Origin: Candidatus Nanopelagicales bacterium
GTDB lineage: Bacteria; Actinomycetota; Actinomycetes; S36-B12
Length of the DNA stretch: 44,955 bases
Assembly (NCBI GenBank): GCA_023263845.1
Contig: JALQUH010000227.1
Location: 1-44,955, forward strand
Reading direction: 5' to 3'
Shown here: one piece after another, positions 14,616 through 25,148 of the stretch
How positions within the stretch are numbered: the stretch's first letter is position 1
How the letters are laid out: every line of letters starts with the position of its first letter
Notes under the pieces: model-generated
Told to the model about the DNA's origin: nothing
The model's input: only the letters and a program-made list of their open reading frames with translations
Databases searched by the model: none
Made by a program: the position numbers and the translations under genes

Positions 14616-16157
14616 CTATCGCAGGAAGACCCCGGCTTGATCAATCAGATCAAGGACCGGCTGGGGCAGGATGCCGAGGAGGACCGTCACCGCGACCGAG
14701 ATCGCCAGGGCGAGGGTGGTGAACGCTGATGGGACCGTCACGGTGGCGCCGTCGCCCTCTGGCTCGCGGAAATACATGATGACGATGACTCGACCGTAGA
14801 AGAACGCGGCGATGACGCTGGAAAGAACGGCGATGATGACCGGGACTACCTGGTCCACGGCCAACGCAGAGCCAAAGACGGCGAACTTCGCGATGAAGCC
14901 GCTGGTGAGCGGGATGCCGGCCAGCGACAGCATGAAGATGGCGAACGCTGCCCCGACAACCGGTGAGCGCCGACCCAGACCGGCCCACTGCGACAGTCGA
15001 CCGGCCTCACCGCTGGCATCGCGCACCATCATGATGACGGCGAAGATGCCCAGCGTGGTGAAGGCGTATGCGGTCAGGTAGAAGATCGAGGCAGCGAGCC
15101 CCTGCGCCGACGCGGACGCAACACCCATGAGGATGAAGCCCGCCTGGGCGATCGAGGAGTAGGCGATCATGCGCTTGATGTCGGTCTGGACGACGGCGAC
15201 GATCGACCCGACCAGCATGGTGAGGCAGGCGATGACCCACATCAGCGCTTCCCAGTCCCAGCGCAGACCACCAAAGGCGACGTAGAAGACGCGCAGGATC
15301 GCGCCAAACGCAGCGACCTTGACCGTGGCAGCCATGAACGCCGTGACCGCGGAGGGAGAGCCCTGATAGACATCCGGCACCCACTGGTGGAACGGCACGG
15401 CACCGACCTTGAAGAGCAGACCCACGGCAATCAGGCCGATGCCACCGATCACCAGGTAGGTCTGACCCGGCTGAGCCGCGAGGGCGTCGGAGATAGCGGC
15501 GAACTCGACGCTGCCGGTGAACCCGTAGACCAACGCAGTACCGAAGAGGAAGAAGGCCGACGAAAAGGCACCGAGGATGAAGTACTTCATCGCGGCCTCC
15601 TGCGACAGCAGGCGACGACGACGGGCCATGCCGGCGAGAAGGTACAGCGGTAGGGACATGACCTCGAGCGAGATGAACATCATCAGCAGGTTGTTCGAGA
15701 TGACGAAGAGCATCATGCCGAGGACGGCGAAGAGGAACAGCGGCCATACCTCGGTTTGGAGATACCCCCGAGCAGTGAGTTCGCGCTCATCGGTCGAACC
15801 GGGCAGTGCCGAAGCGCGGGGCGCGAACGAGTCGCCGGCCGGGTCGAGTTGTCGCTCGGCGATGAGCATGGCGGCCACCAACGATGCGAGCAGGATCAGC
15901 CCCATGAGCACCCGGCCCGGCCCATCGAGAGCGATCGCCCCCTCCATCTCGAGGGAACGCAGGCCAGCCTGGCTGACGAGGGTCGCGAACGCCGCGATGA
16001 GTGCTCCGAAGGCGAGGAAGAGTTGGATCGTGCGACGGGCGCCGCGCGGGGCGAAGGTCTCGACGATCACGCCCACGACCGCAGCCCCTGCCACGATGAG
16101 AAGGGGCAGGATCGCGATGTAGTCGACCTCGGGGGCGCTGAGCATGTCGGTGTTCAC
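14616..16157 (-). CDS. nuoN: NADH-quinone oxidoreductase subunit N
   Basis: Antiporter-like proton-pumping membrane subunit of complex I, 513 residues, about 14 membrane helices. Family marks: MFISLEVMSLPLYLLAGM (conserved helix Glu), AMKYFILGAFSSAFFLFG, FHQWVPDVYQGSPSAVTAFMAATVKVAAFG (Lys/His channel residues) and DIKRMIAYSSIAQAGFILMG. Its ATG overlaps the nuoM stop by 4 nt. Last nuo gene in the operon. Confidence 0.97.
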   Translation of the reverse strand: MNTDMLSAPEVDYIAILPLLIVAGAAVVGVIVETFAPRGARRTIQLFLAFGALIAAFATLVSQAGLRSLEMEGAIALDGPGRVLMGLILLASLVAAMLIAERQLDPAGDSFAPRASALPGSTDERELTARGYLQTEVWPLFLFAVLGMMLFVISNNLLMMFISLEVMSLPLYLLAGMARRRRLLSQEAAMKYFILGAFSSAFFLFGTALVYGFTGSVEFAAISDALAAQPGQTYLVIGGIGLIAVGLLFKVGAVPFHQWVPDVYQGSPSAVTAFMAATVKVAAFGAILRVFYVAFGGLRWDWEALMWVIACLTMLVGSIVAVVQTDIKRMIAYSSIAQAGFILMGVASASAQGLAASIFYLTAYAFTTLGIFAVIMMVRDASGEAGRLSQWAGLGRRSPVVGAAFAIFMLSLAGIPLTSGFIAKFAVFGSALAVDQVVPVIIAVLSSVIAAFFYGRVIVIMYFREPEGDGATVTVPSAFTTLALAISVAVTVLLGILPQPVLDLIDQAGVFLR

Positions 16158-17686
16158 TGCTCACCTCCCTGCACGCCAATGACAGGGGGCGGATCGGTCA
16201 CACCCACGATCTGCAACGTACGTTCGACGGCGGGATTTACGACGTTGAAGACCGGTGCCGGGAACACGCCGAGCACGATCGTGAGTAGCACGACCGGTGC
16301 GAGCGCCGTGACTTCGCGGCCCTTGAGGTCGCTAATGCCCTCGACGGCGGGTGAGGCTGGACCGGTGGCGACCTTTTGGTACAGGCGCAAGGCGTAAGCG
16401 GCGGTCAGCACGATGCCGATCGTGGCAATCACGCCAACCGCGATGTAGCGGGCGAACGTGCCAAGCAGCACGAGGAACTCGCCGACGAAGCTCGCTAGGC
16501 CTGGGAGCGCCAGGGAGGACAACGTGGCGAAGAGCAGGAAGCCCGCCAAGATCGGTGCCTTCTTGTTCACACCGCCGTACGCCGCGATCGCGCTCGATCC
16601 CCCCGAGCGGTACATGAGGAATCCGGCCGCGAGGAAGAGCGCTGCCGTCGACAGACCATGAGCAAGCATGTAGATCGTCGAGCCGGAGGCACCCCAGGAC
16701 GTAAAGACGAAGATGCCGAGCGCGATGAAGCCGAAGTGCGACATCGAGCTGTAGGCGAACAGCCGCTTCATGTCGGTCTGGCCGAGGGCCACGAGGGCTC
16801 CGTAGAGGATGCCGATCACCGCCAGGGCAATGATGAGCGGTGCGTAGAACTCCGATGCCGCAGGGAAGATGGGCAGGAGATACCGGATCATGCCGAAGGT
16901 GCCGACCTTGTCGAGTACACCGATAAGCAGGACCGCGGTGGCGGGGGTCGACTCCTTGGCGGCGTCGGGGAGCCAGGTGTGGAAGGGCCACAGCGGCGCC
17001 TTGATGGCGAAGGCGATGAAGAAGCCGAGGAACAGCACCTTCTGGGTGTTGGGATCGATGTCGAGCCCCACGAGAGTGGCGAAGTCGAAGGTGCCTTGGC
17101 CCAGTTCATTGGCCGACACGACGTACAAGCCGATGAGGGCCGCGAGCATCAGCAGGCCGCCGACGAGGCTGTAGATGAGGAACTTCACCGCCGCGTAGGC
17201 CCGATTGGCTCCGCCGTAGCGTCCGATCAGGAAGTAGATCGGGATGAGCATGACCTCGAACAGCACGTAGAACAAGAAGACGTCGGTCGCCGCGAAAACA
17301 CCGATCATGAGCGTGTCGAGGACGAGCAGGAGCGCGAAGTATCCCTTCACTGCTTCATCCGGCACATCGCGCCAACCCGCGAGAATGACCACGGGGACCA
17401 AAGTGGCGGCCAGAGCCACCAGGACGAGGCCGATGCCGTCGACTCCGACGCTGTAGGAAATGCCGAACGCCGGAATCCACGGGTAGCTCTCGGTGAACTG
17501 GAAGGCCGCCGTGGACTGCCCGTCGAATTGCAGACCCATCGCGATGGTGAGCACGAGAGTGGCGAGCGCGAAGACGAGCGCCGTCTGCTTCACCAGACGG
17601 GCGCTGCCGCGGGGAATGAAGAGAATGAGCAGGCTACCGACGAGCGGCACCACCATGAGGATGGTCAGCCAGGGAATCGTTGTCAT
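16154..17686 (-). CDS. nuoM: NADH-quinone oxidoreductase subunit M
   Basis: Second antiporter-like proton-pumping subunit, 510 residues, about 14 helices. Seen: FYVLFEVMLIPIYFLIGRYGG (essential Glu), FHTWLPDAAKESTPATAVLLIGVLDKVGTFGMIRYLLP with the conserved Lys, and DMKRLFAYSSMSHFGFIALG. It overlaps nuoL and nuoN by 4 nt each. A long antisense ORF covers part of it (16658-17752) and is rejected. Confidence 0.97.
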   Translation of the reverse strand: MTTIPWLTILMVVPLVGSLLILFIPRGSARLVKQTALVFALATLVLTIAMGLQFDGQSTAAFQFTESYPWIPAFGISYSVGVDGIGLVLVALAATLVPVVILAGWRDVPDEAVKGYFALLLVLDTLMIGVFAATDVFLFYVLFEVMLIPIYFLIGRYGGANRAYAAVKFLIYSLVGGLLMLAALIGLYVVSANELGQGTFDFATLVGLDIDPNTQKVLFLGFFIAFAIKAPLWPFHTWLPDAAKESTPATAVLLIGVLDKVGTFGMIRYLLPIFPAASEFYAPLIIALAVIGILYGALVALGQTDMKRLFAYSSMSHFGFIALGIFVFTSWGASGSTIYMLAHGLSTAALFLAAGFLMYRSGGSSAIAAYGGVNKKAPILAGFLLFATLSSLALPGLASFVGEFLVLLGTFARYIAVGVIATIGIVLTAAYALRLYQKVATGPASPAVEGISDLKGREVTALAPVVLLTIVLGVFPAPVFNVVNPAVERTLQIVGVTDPPPVIGVQGGEQ

Positions 17687-19623
17687 GGGAGCCTCACCAC
17701 CGCGAGAACCACCACAACCAAGATGGCGCCACCCACCATGGCCAGCGCGTAGGAACGGGCGAAGCCGGTTTGCCAGCGTCGCAACTTCGCGCCGGCGCCA
17801 CCCACGAGGGCCGCAAGCCCATTGACGACGGCGTCAATGCCCTTGTTGTCGACCCCGACGAACGCACGCGAGACGCTGTAGGTGGGCTGAACGACAAGGA
17901 CGTCGTTGATCGCGTCGTCGTACATGCTGTTGCGTGCCGCCTTCGTGAGGATGTTGACGTCCTGGGGTGCCTCGACCGGAACCTCACGGCGATACATCGT
18001 GTAGGCCCAGCCGGCTCCGATCAGCACCAGGGCCAAGGTCATGCCTTCATACGCGATCTCCGGCAGCGGAAGTGGGTTCTCCTGCAGGCCCGTGACGGGC
18101 TTGAGCCACTCGATGATGTTGCCCCAGAAGAGCAGCGCCATCCCGGTGAACGCCGAACCGATGCCCAGGATGATCAACGGGATCGTCATGACCGGCTTGG
18201 ACTCGTGCGGATGCTGATCGTCCTCCCAGCGAGCCTTGCCCAGGAACGTCATGGTGAACATGCGGGTCATGTAGAAGCCGGTCAGGCCGGCGGCCAGCAT
18301 GCCGCTGATGCCAGCGACGAGGCTGACCTCGAAGGCCGCGTGAATGATCGAGTCCTTGGACCAGAACCCCGAGAACGGCGGGATGCCCATGATCGCCAAA
18401 GTGGCCGAGGCGAAGCTGAGGAACGTAATGATCATGACCGCACGCAGCGCACCGTAGCGGCGCATGTCCTGCTGGTCCTTCATCGCGTGGATGACAGATC
18501 CGGCACCGAGGAAAAGGTTGGCCTTGAAGACACCGTGGGTCAGCAGGTGGAAGATCGCGAAGACATAGCCCACCGGGCCAAGGCCAGCAGCGAGCACCAT
18601 GTAGCCGATCTGGCTCATCGTCGATCCGGCAAGGGACTTCTTAATATCGTCCTTCGCACTGGCGATGATCGCGCCGAGGAACATCGTGATGACGCCGACG
18701 ACCAGAACCGTGGTGAGGGCGAAGATGGTGCCGTCGTAGATCGCATTGCTGCGGACGATGAGGTAGACGCCGGCAGTGACCATCGTGGCCGCGTGGATGA
18801 GGGCCGACACCGGGGTCGGGCCTTCCATGGCATCGAGCAGCCATGCCTGCAGCGGGAACTGGGCCGACTTGCCGGCTGCTGCGAGGAGAAGGAGCAGCCC
18901 AATCCAGGTGAGGGTGCTCTCGCTGGCCTGACCCGCCTCGGTGAAGACATCGTTGAAGGTGACACTGCCAAAGGTGATGAAGATCAGCATGATCGCCAGG
19001 CTCAGCCCGACGTCGCCAACGCGGTTCATCACGAAAGCCTTCTTCGCCGCTGCCGCAGCGCTGGGCTTCCACTGCCAGAAGCCGATGAGCAGGTAGGACG
19101 CCAGGCCGACGCCCTCCCAGCCGACGTACAGCAGGAGGTAGTTGTCAGCGAGGACGAGCAGCAGCATCGCCGCCACGAAGAGGTTGAGGAATCCGAAGAA
19201 CTTGCGGCGGTCTGGATCGTGATCCATGTAGCCGATTGAGTAGATGTGGATCAGCGAGCCGACAATCGTGATGAGCAAGACGAACACCATGGACAGCTGG
19301 TCGAGCTGAAGAGCCACAGGAGCGGTGAATCCGCCGACGAAGACCCACTCGAAGAGAGTCTGGCCGATCGCACGATCGTCCTCGGGCCGGGCCATGAGGT
19401 TGACCAGCAGGATGACGGCGTAGATCGCCGCCAGGACAACCGTGGTCGAGCCGAGCAGGTGGCCCCACCGGTTCGTACGACGTCCACCGAGCAGGAGGAC
19501 AGCAGCTCCGAGCAGGGGGAGGGCGATGAGCAGCCAGAGGTAGGAGAACACGCCCGTCGCCTCCGCCAGGGGGGCGACGACGGGTGCTGCGTCCGTCATC
19601 ACGGCTGCGCCGGTCCCGATCAC
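17683..19623 (-). CDS. nuoL: NADH-quinone oxidoreductase subunit L
   Basis: Distal proton-pumping subunit, 646 residues, about 16 helices plus the long lateral helix region at the C-terminus. Motifs: LLLYVGWEGVGLASYLLIGFW, FPLQAWLLDAMEGPTPVSALIHAATMVTAGVYLIVR and DDIKKSLAGSTMSQIGYMVLA. The start is a GTG at 19623 with AAGGAGG 5 nt upstream. A 55-nt gap separates it from nuoK, the largest gap in the operon. Confidence 0.97.
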   Translation of the reverse strand: MIGTGAAVMTDAAPVVAPLAEATGVFSYLWLLIALPLLGAAVLLLGGRRTNRWGHLLGSTTVVLAAIYAVILLVNLMARPEDDRAIGQTLFEWVFVGGFTAPVALQLDQLSMVFVLLITIVGSLIHIYSIGYMDHDPDRRKFFGFLNLFVAAMLLLVLADNYLLLYVGWEGVGLASYLLIGFWQWKPSAAAAAKKAFVMNRVGDVGLSLAIMLIFITFGSVTFNDVFTEAGQASESTLTWIGLLLLLAAAGKSAQFPLQAWLLDAMEGPTPVSALIHAATMVTAGVYLIVRSNAIYDGTIFALTTVLVVGVITMFLGAIIASAKDDIKKSLAGSTMSQIGYMVLAAGLGPVGYVFAIFHLLTHGVFKANLFLGAGSVIHAMKDQQDMRRYGALRAVMIITFLSFASATLAIMGIPPFSGFWSKDSIIHAAFEVSLVAGISGMLAAGLTGFYMTRMFTMTFLGKARWEDDQHPHESKPVMTIPLIILGIGSAFTGMALLFWGNIIEWLKPVTGLQENPLPLPEIAYEGMTLALVLIGAGWAYTMYRREVPVEAPQDVNILTKAARNSMYDDAINDVLVVQPTYSVSRAFVGVDNKGIDAVVNGLAALVGGAGAKLRRWQTGFARSYALAMVGGAILVVVVLAVVRLP

Positions 19624-19678
19624 GGCGCCTCCTTCTTCATCACGTCATGTCCTTGCGTCATGCCCCGCGGGGCGGTGT

Positions 19679-19978
19679 TCAGTACTTGAGCAGATTGGGT
19701 TCGTCGATCGAGGCTGATCGACGCGAGCGGTACAGCGCCACGATGATGGCGAGGCCGACGACCACCTCGGCGGCCGCCACCACCATCACGAAGAATGCGA
19801 TGACCTGGCCGTCCAGGTTGCCGTGCATCCGGGCGAAGGCCACGAACGCGAGGTTGGCCGAATTGAGCATGAGCTCGATCGACATGAAGACCACGATCGC
19901 GTTGCGACGTACGAGCACGCCGATGGTGCCGATGGTGAAGAGGACCGCCGACAGCAGGATGTAGTGGTCAGGGCTCAC
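19679..19978 (-). CDS. nuoK: NADH-quinone oxidoreductase subunit K
   Basis: Small three-helix membrane subunit, 99 residues, the usual size. The two functionally important buried Glu residues are present, in [19 protein letters not shown] and [21 protein letters not shown] start at 19978, overlapping the nuoJ stop (GTGA). Confidence 0.97.
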   Translation of the reverse strand: MSPDHYILLSAVLFTIGTIGVLVRRNAIVVFMSIELMLNSANLAFVAFARMHGNLDGQVIAFFVMVVAAAEVVVGLAIIVALYRSRRSASIDEPNLLKY

Positions 19979-20814
19979 TTCGGCTCCCCTGGAGACGTGC
20001 CGGGATCATCGGCGACCGGTCGGTCCGCGGGTCCGAGGGCTTGCTCGCCATCGGAGAGCGCGATGGCCTCCGCGATCGCACCGGTGTCGACCGGTCGCAG
20101 GTCGCCACGGGCGCGCAGCGGACCCGGCACCGAGATTTCGGCCACGGAGCCGTCCGGCAGCAGGCCCGGCGTATCGACAGCGTTGTGGCGGGCGTAGACG
20201 CCCGGGGCGGGCAGCGGTGCCGGGTGGATGCCCTCGCGGAAGCGCTCCTGCGAGATCTCGCGCTGGGTGCGCTTGGGCGCCCAGCGCTCGCGGTGGGCCA
20301 GCACCAGGGCGCCAAGAGCCGCGGTAATGAGCAGTGCAGCGACGATCTCAAAGGCGAGGAGATACTCAGAGAAGAGCAGGCGAGCGATGCCCTCGACGTT
20401 GCCGCCGTACTCGGAGTTGGCTGCATCGAGTCCGACAGCGGGCATGCCGGTGAGCGCCCCGCCCACGCCGAAGATGAGCAGGGTGCCGAACCCGACCGCG
20501 AGCAAGATCCCCACGACTCGCTGCCCTCGCAGCGTTTCGACGAGGGAGTCAGACGAGTCAACGCCGACCACCATGAGCACGAAGAGGAAGAGCATCATGA
20601 CCGCGCCGGTGTAGACGATGATCTGCACCATGCCAAGGAACGGGGCCGAGTTGGCGAGGTAGAGCACCGCGAGGTTGATCATGGTGAAGGCGACCCACAG
20701 TGCGCTGTGGACCGCGCGTCGCGACAGGATCAGCCCGAGCGCTCCGGCCACGGAGAAGATCGCGCAGACCCAGAAGACAATGGCCTCGGCCGTGCTGGGT
20801 TCGGTGTCGGTCAT
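19975..20814 (-). CDS. nuoJ: NADH-quinone oxidoreductase subunit J
   Basis: Membrane subunit with five helices in the first 180 residues, including the conserved [27 protein letters not shown] that carries the helix with the pi-bulge. At 279 residues it is longer than the E. coli protein (184) because of a hydrophilic C-terminal tail of about 100 residues ([29 protein letters not shown]). The ATG overlaps nuoI by 4 nt. Confidence 0.96.
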   Translation of the reverse strand: MTDTEPSTAEAIVFWVCAIFSVAGALGLILSRRAVHSALWVAFTMINLAVLYLANSAPFLGMVQIIVYTGAVMMLFLFVLMVVGVDSSDSLVETLRGQRVVGILLAVGFGTLLIFGVGGALTGMPAVGLDAANSEYGGNVEGIARLLFSEYLLAFEIVAALLITAALGALVLAHRERWAPKRTQREISQERFREGIHPAPLPAPGVYARHNAVDTPGLLPDGSVAEISVPGPLRARGDLRPVDTGAIAEAIALSDGEQALGPADRPVADDPGTSPGEPK

Positions 20815-21389
20815 GCCGACTCCCCCTCGGTGATGCGGAGCAGGTCCTCGTTGCCGGCCGGCTCCTGGGCGGGGACCGCCCCGGTGACTTCGCCGGCGTA
20901 GTAGTTGAGATCGGTCGTGCCCGGGACCATGGGATGCGGCGGAGCAATCATCCCGGGTAGAAGGGGCGCGAGCAGCTCTTCCTTCTCATAGATCAGGTCG
21001 GCCCGATTGTCATCAGCGAGTTCAAACTCGTTGGTCATCGTCAGAGCACGAGTAGGGCACGCTTCGATGCACAGTCCGCAGAAGATGCAGCGCAAGTAGT
21101 TGATCTGGTACGTCCGGCCGTAGCGCTCTCCCGGTGAGAAGCGATCTCCATCGGTGTTGTCCGCGGCCTCGACGAGAATTGCATCGGCCGGACAGGCCCA
21201 AGCGCACAGTTCGCAACCGATGCACTTCTCCAGCCCGTCGGGCCACCGGTTGAGTTGATGGCGTCCGTGGAAGCGGGGCTTGGGCGGGTAGCGATCGGCC
21301 TGCTCGGGGTACTGCTCGGTGACGACCTTTTTGAACATGGTCGCGAAGGTGACGCCGAAACCGCGTACGGCGGCGGGCAATTCAGGCAT
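20811..21389 (-). CDS. nuoI: NADH-quinone oxidoreductase subunit I (canonical)
   Basis: Peripheral arm ferredoxin-like subunit carrying clusters N6a and N6b, 192 residues. The two sets are [12 protein letters not shown] and [12 protein letters not shown]. The N-terminal amphipathic arm ([18 protein letters not shown]) and [23 protein letters not shown] are as in canonical NuoI. This contrasts with the shorter NuoI-like protein at 7237-7566. It overlaps nuoH by 8 nt. Confidence 0.97.
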   Translation of the reverse strand: MPELPAAVRGFGVTFATMFKKVVTEQYPEQADRYPPKPRFHGRHQLNRWPDGLEKCIGCELCAWACPADAILVEAADNTDGDRFSPGERYGRTYQINYLRCIFCGLCIEACPTRALTMTNEFELADDNRADLIYEKEELLAPLLPGMIAPPHPMVPGTTDLNYYAGEVTGAVPAQEPAGNEDLLRITEGESA

Positions 21390-22716
21390 CTGTTCCCTCC
21401 TGTGAGGTCTGCGCGTCCTGAGGCGCCTCGCTCGTCACCGTTCCCGCCACGACAGCACCGGCGGCCGAGCGCCGGGAGGAGTAGGTGAACTCCTGCCCGG
21501 GCAGGGGCGGCACCGGGTAACCGCCTTCGTAGGGGTCGAATGGCTTGCGCATCTCCGCCTCCGCGCGTTCGATCTCGCGCTTCTCCTTGCGGTCACTGCG
21601 GATCTGGACAACCCACGAACCGACGACGATCACGACGAGTGCTCCCGCACCGACGAGCAGAAGTTCCTGGGTCGAAGCGGAGTATTCGTTGCGGACAACC
21701 CGGGCGGCAGCAACCACGACGATCCAGACGAGCGAGGCAGGGATCAACACCTTCCAGCCAAAGCGCATGAATTGGTCGTACCGCAGACGCGGCAGGGTTC
21801 CACGCAGCCAGATGAAGACGAAGATGAACAGCTGCACCTTGATGAGCCACCACAGCAGCGGCCACCAGCCGGTATTGGCGCTCTCCCACAGCGAGATCGG
21901 CCACGGGGCGCGCCAACCGCCGAGGAACAAGGTGGTGGCCAGCGCCGACACGGTCACCATGTTGATGTACTCAGCGAGGAAGAACAGCGCGAACTTCAGG
22001 GATGAGTACTCGGTGTGGAAGCCACCCACGAGTTCGCCCTCGGCCTCCGGGAGATCGAAGGGTGCGCGGTTGGTCTCGCCGACCATGGCCGTCACATAGA
22101 TGAGGAATGACGGAAGCAGGATCACGGCGTACCAGATGGGTTCTTGCGCGGCCACGATCGCCGAGGTTGACATAGATCCGGCGTACAGGAACACCGCGAC
22201 GAAGGACATTGACATGGCGAGCTCGTACGAGATCATCTGCGCCGAAGAGCGCAGGCCACCGAGCAAGGGGTACGTCGAGCCCGAGGACCAGCCGGCCAGC
22301 ACGATGCCGTAGATGCCGATGGAGGCGATGGCAAGGACGTACAGCACCGATACCGGGAAGTCGGTCAACTGCAGCGGTGTCTCAACGCCGAAGATCGAGA
22401 CCATCGGACCAAACGGGATGACCGCGAACGCGAGGAAGGCCATAGAAGCGGAGATCACCGGGGCGATCCAGTAGACCGCCCGGTGCGCCGTCTTGGGGAT
22501 GATTTCTTCCTTGAGAGCGAGCTTGAGGCCATCCATCAGCGACTGCAGCAGCCCAAAGGGGCCCACGCGATTGGGGCCGATGCGGTTCTGCATGCGGCCG
22601 ACAACTCGACGCTCCCACCAGATCGTGAAGAGGGTGAGCAGGACGAGCAGCACGAAGATGGCGAGCACCTTGAGGATGATGAGCCACCACGGATCGTTGA
22701 ACACCATCTCGCTCAT
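21382..22716 (-). CDS. nuoH: NADH-quinone oxidoreductase subunit H
   Basis: Membrane subunit that forms the quinone chamber entrance, 444 residues, about 8 helices. Motif [34 protein letters not shown] is near the N-terminus, with [18 protein letters not shown] and [21 protein letters not shown] further on. The start is at 22716, where ATGA overlaps the nuoG stop; the extra 29 codons in the ORF track lie inside nuoG. A hydrophilic C-terminal tail of about 60 residues is present. Confidence 0.96.
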   Translation of the reverse strand: MSEMVFNDPWWLIILKVLAIFVLLVLLTLFTIWWERRVVGRMQNRIGPNRVGPFGLLQSLMDGLKLALKEEIIPKTAHRAVYWIAPVISASMAFLAFAVIPFGPMVSIFGVETPLQLTDFPVSVLYVLAIASIGIYGIVLAGWSSGSTYPLLGGLRSSAQMISYELAMSMSFVAVFLYAGSMSTSAIVAAQEPIWYAVILLPSFLIYVTAMVGETNRAPFDLPEAEGELVGGFHTEYSSLKFALFFLAEYINMVTVSALATTLFLGGWRAPWPISLWESANTGWWPLLWWLIKVQLFIFVFIWLRGTLPRLRYDQFMRFGWKVLIPASLVWIVVVAAARVVRNEYSASTQELLLVGAGALVVIVVGSWVVQIRSDRKEKREIERAEAEMRKPFDPYEGGYPVPPLPGQEFTYSSRRSAAGAVVAGTVTSEAPQDAQTSQEGTDA

Positions 22717-25148
22717 GCGGCACCTCCGCTCAGCTGGACGCGTGCACCGTGCGTGGCGCCAAGTTCGAGGACATCCGAGCCGGTCGAGCGCATCGGCACC
22801 CACACCGTGTTGTCAGCAACATCGGCGATGCGCAGGGGCAACTCGAGGGATCCGCGAGCGGTGGAGATCACCACGCTGGATGCCCGGGAGAGTCCGTGGG
22901 CGGCTGCGGTGTCGGCGCTCAGGAGAGCCTCGACGGGGCGAGCGGTGGCTGCCAGGTGTGGCTCACCGTCCTGCAGCGCGCCAGCGTCGAGCAGCATTCG
23001 CCACGTGGCCAAAGCGACTCCATCGTTCGCGGTGGCGGGCGCCTGCTGCGGTGACTCCGCGCGCGCGCCGTCCCAGGGACAGAGTGCGGCCAACTCCCGA
23101 CGCAGGGCGAGGACGTCACCTGTGCCGAAGTTGACTCCCATCGTGTCGGCCACCATGGCAAGGACACGGGCATCAGTACTGGTCTGTGCACCGTGAATTG
23201 CCGGGGAGAAGGGCTTGGCGCGGCCCTCCCAGTCGGTGAACGAGCCGGCCTTCTCCGCCACGACGGCAACGGGGAAGACGACGTCAGCCGAGGCGGTCAC
23301 GTCATTGTGATGGGTCGACAGTGCGACGAGGAACGGCACTTCGTCGATGGCCCGGCGAAGCGCGTCAGCATCGGCAGAATCGGCCACCTCAAGACCGGCG
23401 ACGACGAGAGCGTCAAAGCGACGCGGCTCGTCACGCTCGACCCGCCCGTGGTCAGCCAAGATTTCCTCGATCATGCCGGCAGTCGACAGCCCAGCCGTTG
23501 CGGGCAGCGCATTCGGATCGATACCCCACACAGCGGCCACCTGCTCGCGCGCGGTCGCATCAGTGAGGGGGCGACCGCCGGGGAGAAGCCCGGCCAGTGC
23601 GCCGGCATCGAGAGCTCCCCGATCACCGGCGCGTCGCGGCACCCAGGCAAGTCGAGCTCCCGTTGCGGCGGCAAGTGCGGACGCTTGCGATAGTGCGCCG
23701 GGTACGGCGGCCATGCGCTCGCCCACGAGGATGACCGACCCCGTCAGTCGCAAGGTGCTGAGCAGGTCGCCGTCTTCGCCCTGCGCGATCCGCGCGAGGA
23801 CATTCCCCTCTTCGCCGGCGGGGCATCCCCACCAGGTGGCGCCCATCTTGTCGATGCCGCGCGTACGCACGGGTGCGATCGAGACGATGGACGTGCCGAA
23901 CTTATTGGCCGCCTTACGCAGGCGGAGCAGGATGATCGGTGACTCATCCTCGGGCTCCAACCCGACCAGGAGAACCACCGGTGCCGCCTCGAGGTCGGCG
24001 TACGTCGCGCCCATACCCATACCGGCAACGTGAGCAGCGAGGAACTGCGCCTCTTCGGCGCTGGCGACCCGATTGCGGAAGTCGATGTCATCGCTCCCCA
24101 GGGCGACGCGGGCGAACTTCGCGTACGCGTAAGCGTCCTCGCACGTCAGGCGCCCGCCGGTGAGGACGCCTACGCGACCTGCCGCCTCGGCCAGTCCGCG
24201 GGCTGCACGATCGAGCGCCTCCGGCCAGGACGCGGGACGGAGTTGGTCACCGTCGCGGACGAGGGGAGATTGCACCCGCCCCTCGGTCATGTAGCGGAAG
24301 GCGAATCGACCCTTGTCGCAGTTCCACTCCTCGTTGACCTGCGGGTCATCCCAGGCAAGACGTCGGGTGATGACACCGCGGCGCACATCGGTGCGCAGCG
24401 AGCAGCCCGAGGCACAGTGCTCGCATGTCGTCGGCGTACTCACCAGATCGAACGGGCGGGCACGGAAGCGGTAGTCGGCGCTGGTGAGTGCGCCCACCGG
24501 GCAGATTTGAATCGTGTTGCCCGAGTAATAGGAGTCGAATGGCTCATCTGGCCCAACGCCCACCTGCTGCTTAGAGCCGCGCTCCAGCAACTCGATCATC
24601 GGATCGCCGGCGATCTCATCGGCGAAGCGGGTGCACCGCGCGCAGGACACGCAGCGCTCACGATCGAGGAGTACCTGGGCACTGATGCTGATGGGTTTGG
24701 GGAAGGTGCGCTTCTTCAGGTCGAATCGGGAGACGCCGCTTCCGGCGCTCATGGCCTGGTTTTGCAGTGGGCACTCGCCACCCTTGTCGCAGATGGGGCA
24801 GTCGAGGGGGTGGTTGAGGAGCAGGAACTCCATGACTCCCTCTTGCGCCACCGAGGCGACCTCAGAGGTGCGCTGCGTGCGGATGATCATGCCGTCGGTC
24901 ACCGGGATCGCGCAGGCCGGCTGCGGTTTGGCCTGACCCTCAATCTCAACCAGGCACATGCGACACGCGGCCACGGGATCGAGCAGCGGGTGGTCGCAAA
25001 AGCGAGGGATCTCAATGCCCATCATCTCCGCAACGCGGATGACTAGGGCTCCCTTGGGTACGCGTACGGCAATGCCGTCGACCGTGACGGTCACCGAGTT
25101 CGGATCGGCCTGCTCCACTCCCGACGGGGCCTGCGGTGCGACGGTCAT
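22713..25148 (-). CDS. nuoG: NADH-quinone oxidoreductase subunit G
   Basis: Large iron-sulfur subunit of the NADH dehydrogenase module, 811 residues. Cysteine sets seen in order: the [2Fe-2S] N1b ligands ([12 protein letters not shown]), the His/Cys region [14 protein letters not shown] (N5), [10 protein letters not shown] (N4) and the N7-like set [17 protein letters not shown]. The rest is molybdopterin-oxidoreductase-like and degenerate in function. Start at 25148, overlapping nuoF by 4 nt. Confidence 0.96.
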   Translation of the reverse strand: MTVAPQAPSGVEQADPNSVTVTVDGIAVRVPKGALVIRVAEMMGIEIPRFCDHPLLDPVAACRMCLVEIEGQAKPQPACAIPVTDGMIIRTQRTSEVASVAQEGVMEFLLLNHPLDCPICDKGGECPLQNQAMSAGSGVSRFDLKKRTFPKPISISAQVLLDRERCVSCARCTRFADEIAGDPMIELLERGSKQQVGVGPDEPFDSYYSGNTIQICPVGALTSADYRFRARPFDLVSTPTTCEHCASGCSLRTDVRRGVITRRLAWDDPQVNEEWNCDKGRFAFRYMTEGRVQSPLVRDGDQLRPASWPEALDRAARGLAEAAGRVGVLTGGRLTCEDAYAYAKFARVALGSDDIDFRNRVASAEEAQFLAAHVAGMGMGATYADLEAAPVVLLVGLEPEDESPIILLRLRKAANKFGTSIVSIAPVRTRGIDKMGATWWGCPAGEEGNVLARIAQGEDGDLLSTLRLTGSVILVGERMAAVPGALSQASALAAATGARLAWVPRRAGDRGALDAGALAGLLPGGRPLTDATAREQVAAVWGIDPNALPATAGLSTAGMIEEILADHGRVERDEPRRFDALVVAGLEVADSADADALRRAIDEVPFLVALSTHHNDVTASADVVFPVAVVAEKAGSFTDWEGRAKPFSPAIHGAQTSTDARVLAMVADTMGVNFGTGDVLALRRELAALCPWDGARAESPQQAPATANDGVALATWRMLLDAGALQDGEPHLAATARPVEALLSADTAAAHGLSRASSVVISTARGSLELPLRIADVADNTVWVPMRSTGSDVLELGATHGARVQLSGGAA

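Noticed and set aside
16658-17752. A 364-codon plus-strand ORF
   Set aside because: Shadow of nuoM on the other strand; low-complexity charged composition and no ribosome-binding site.
17680-19239. A 519-codon plus-strand ORF
   Set aside because: It is antisense to nuoL, rich in Asp/Glu/His/Arg/Gly with no recognisable domain. Long antisense frames are expected in GC-rich coding DNA.
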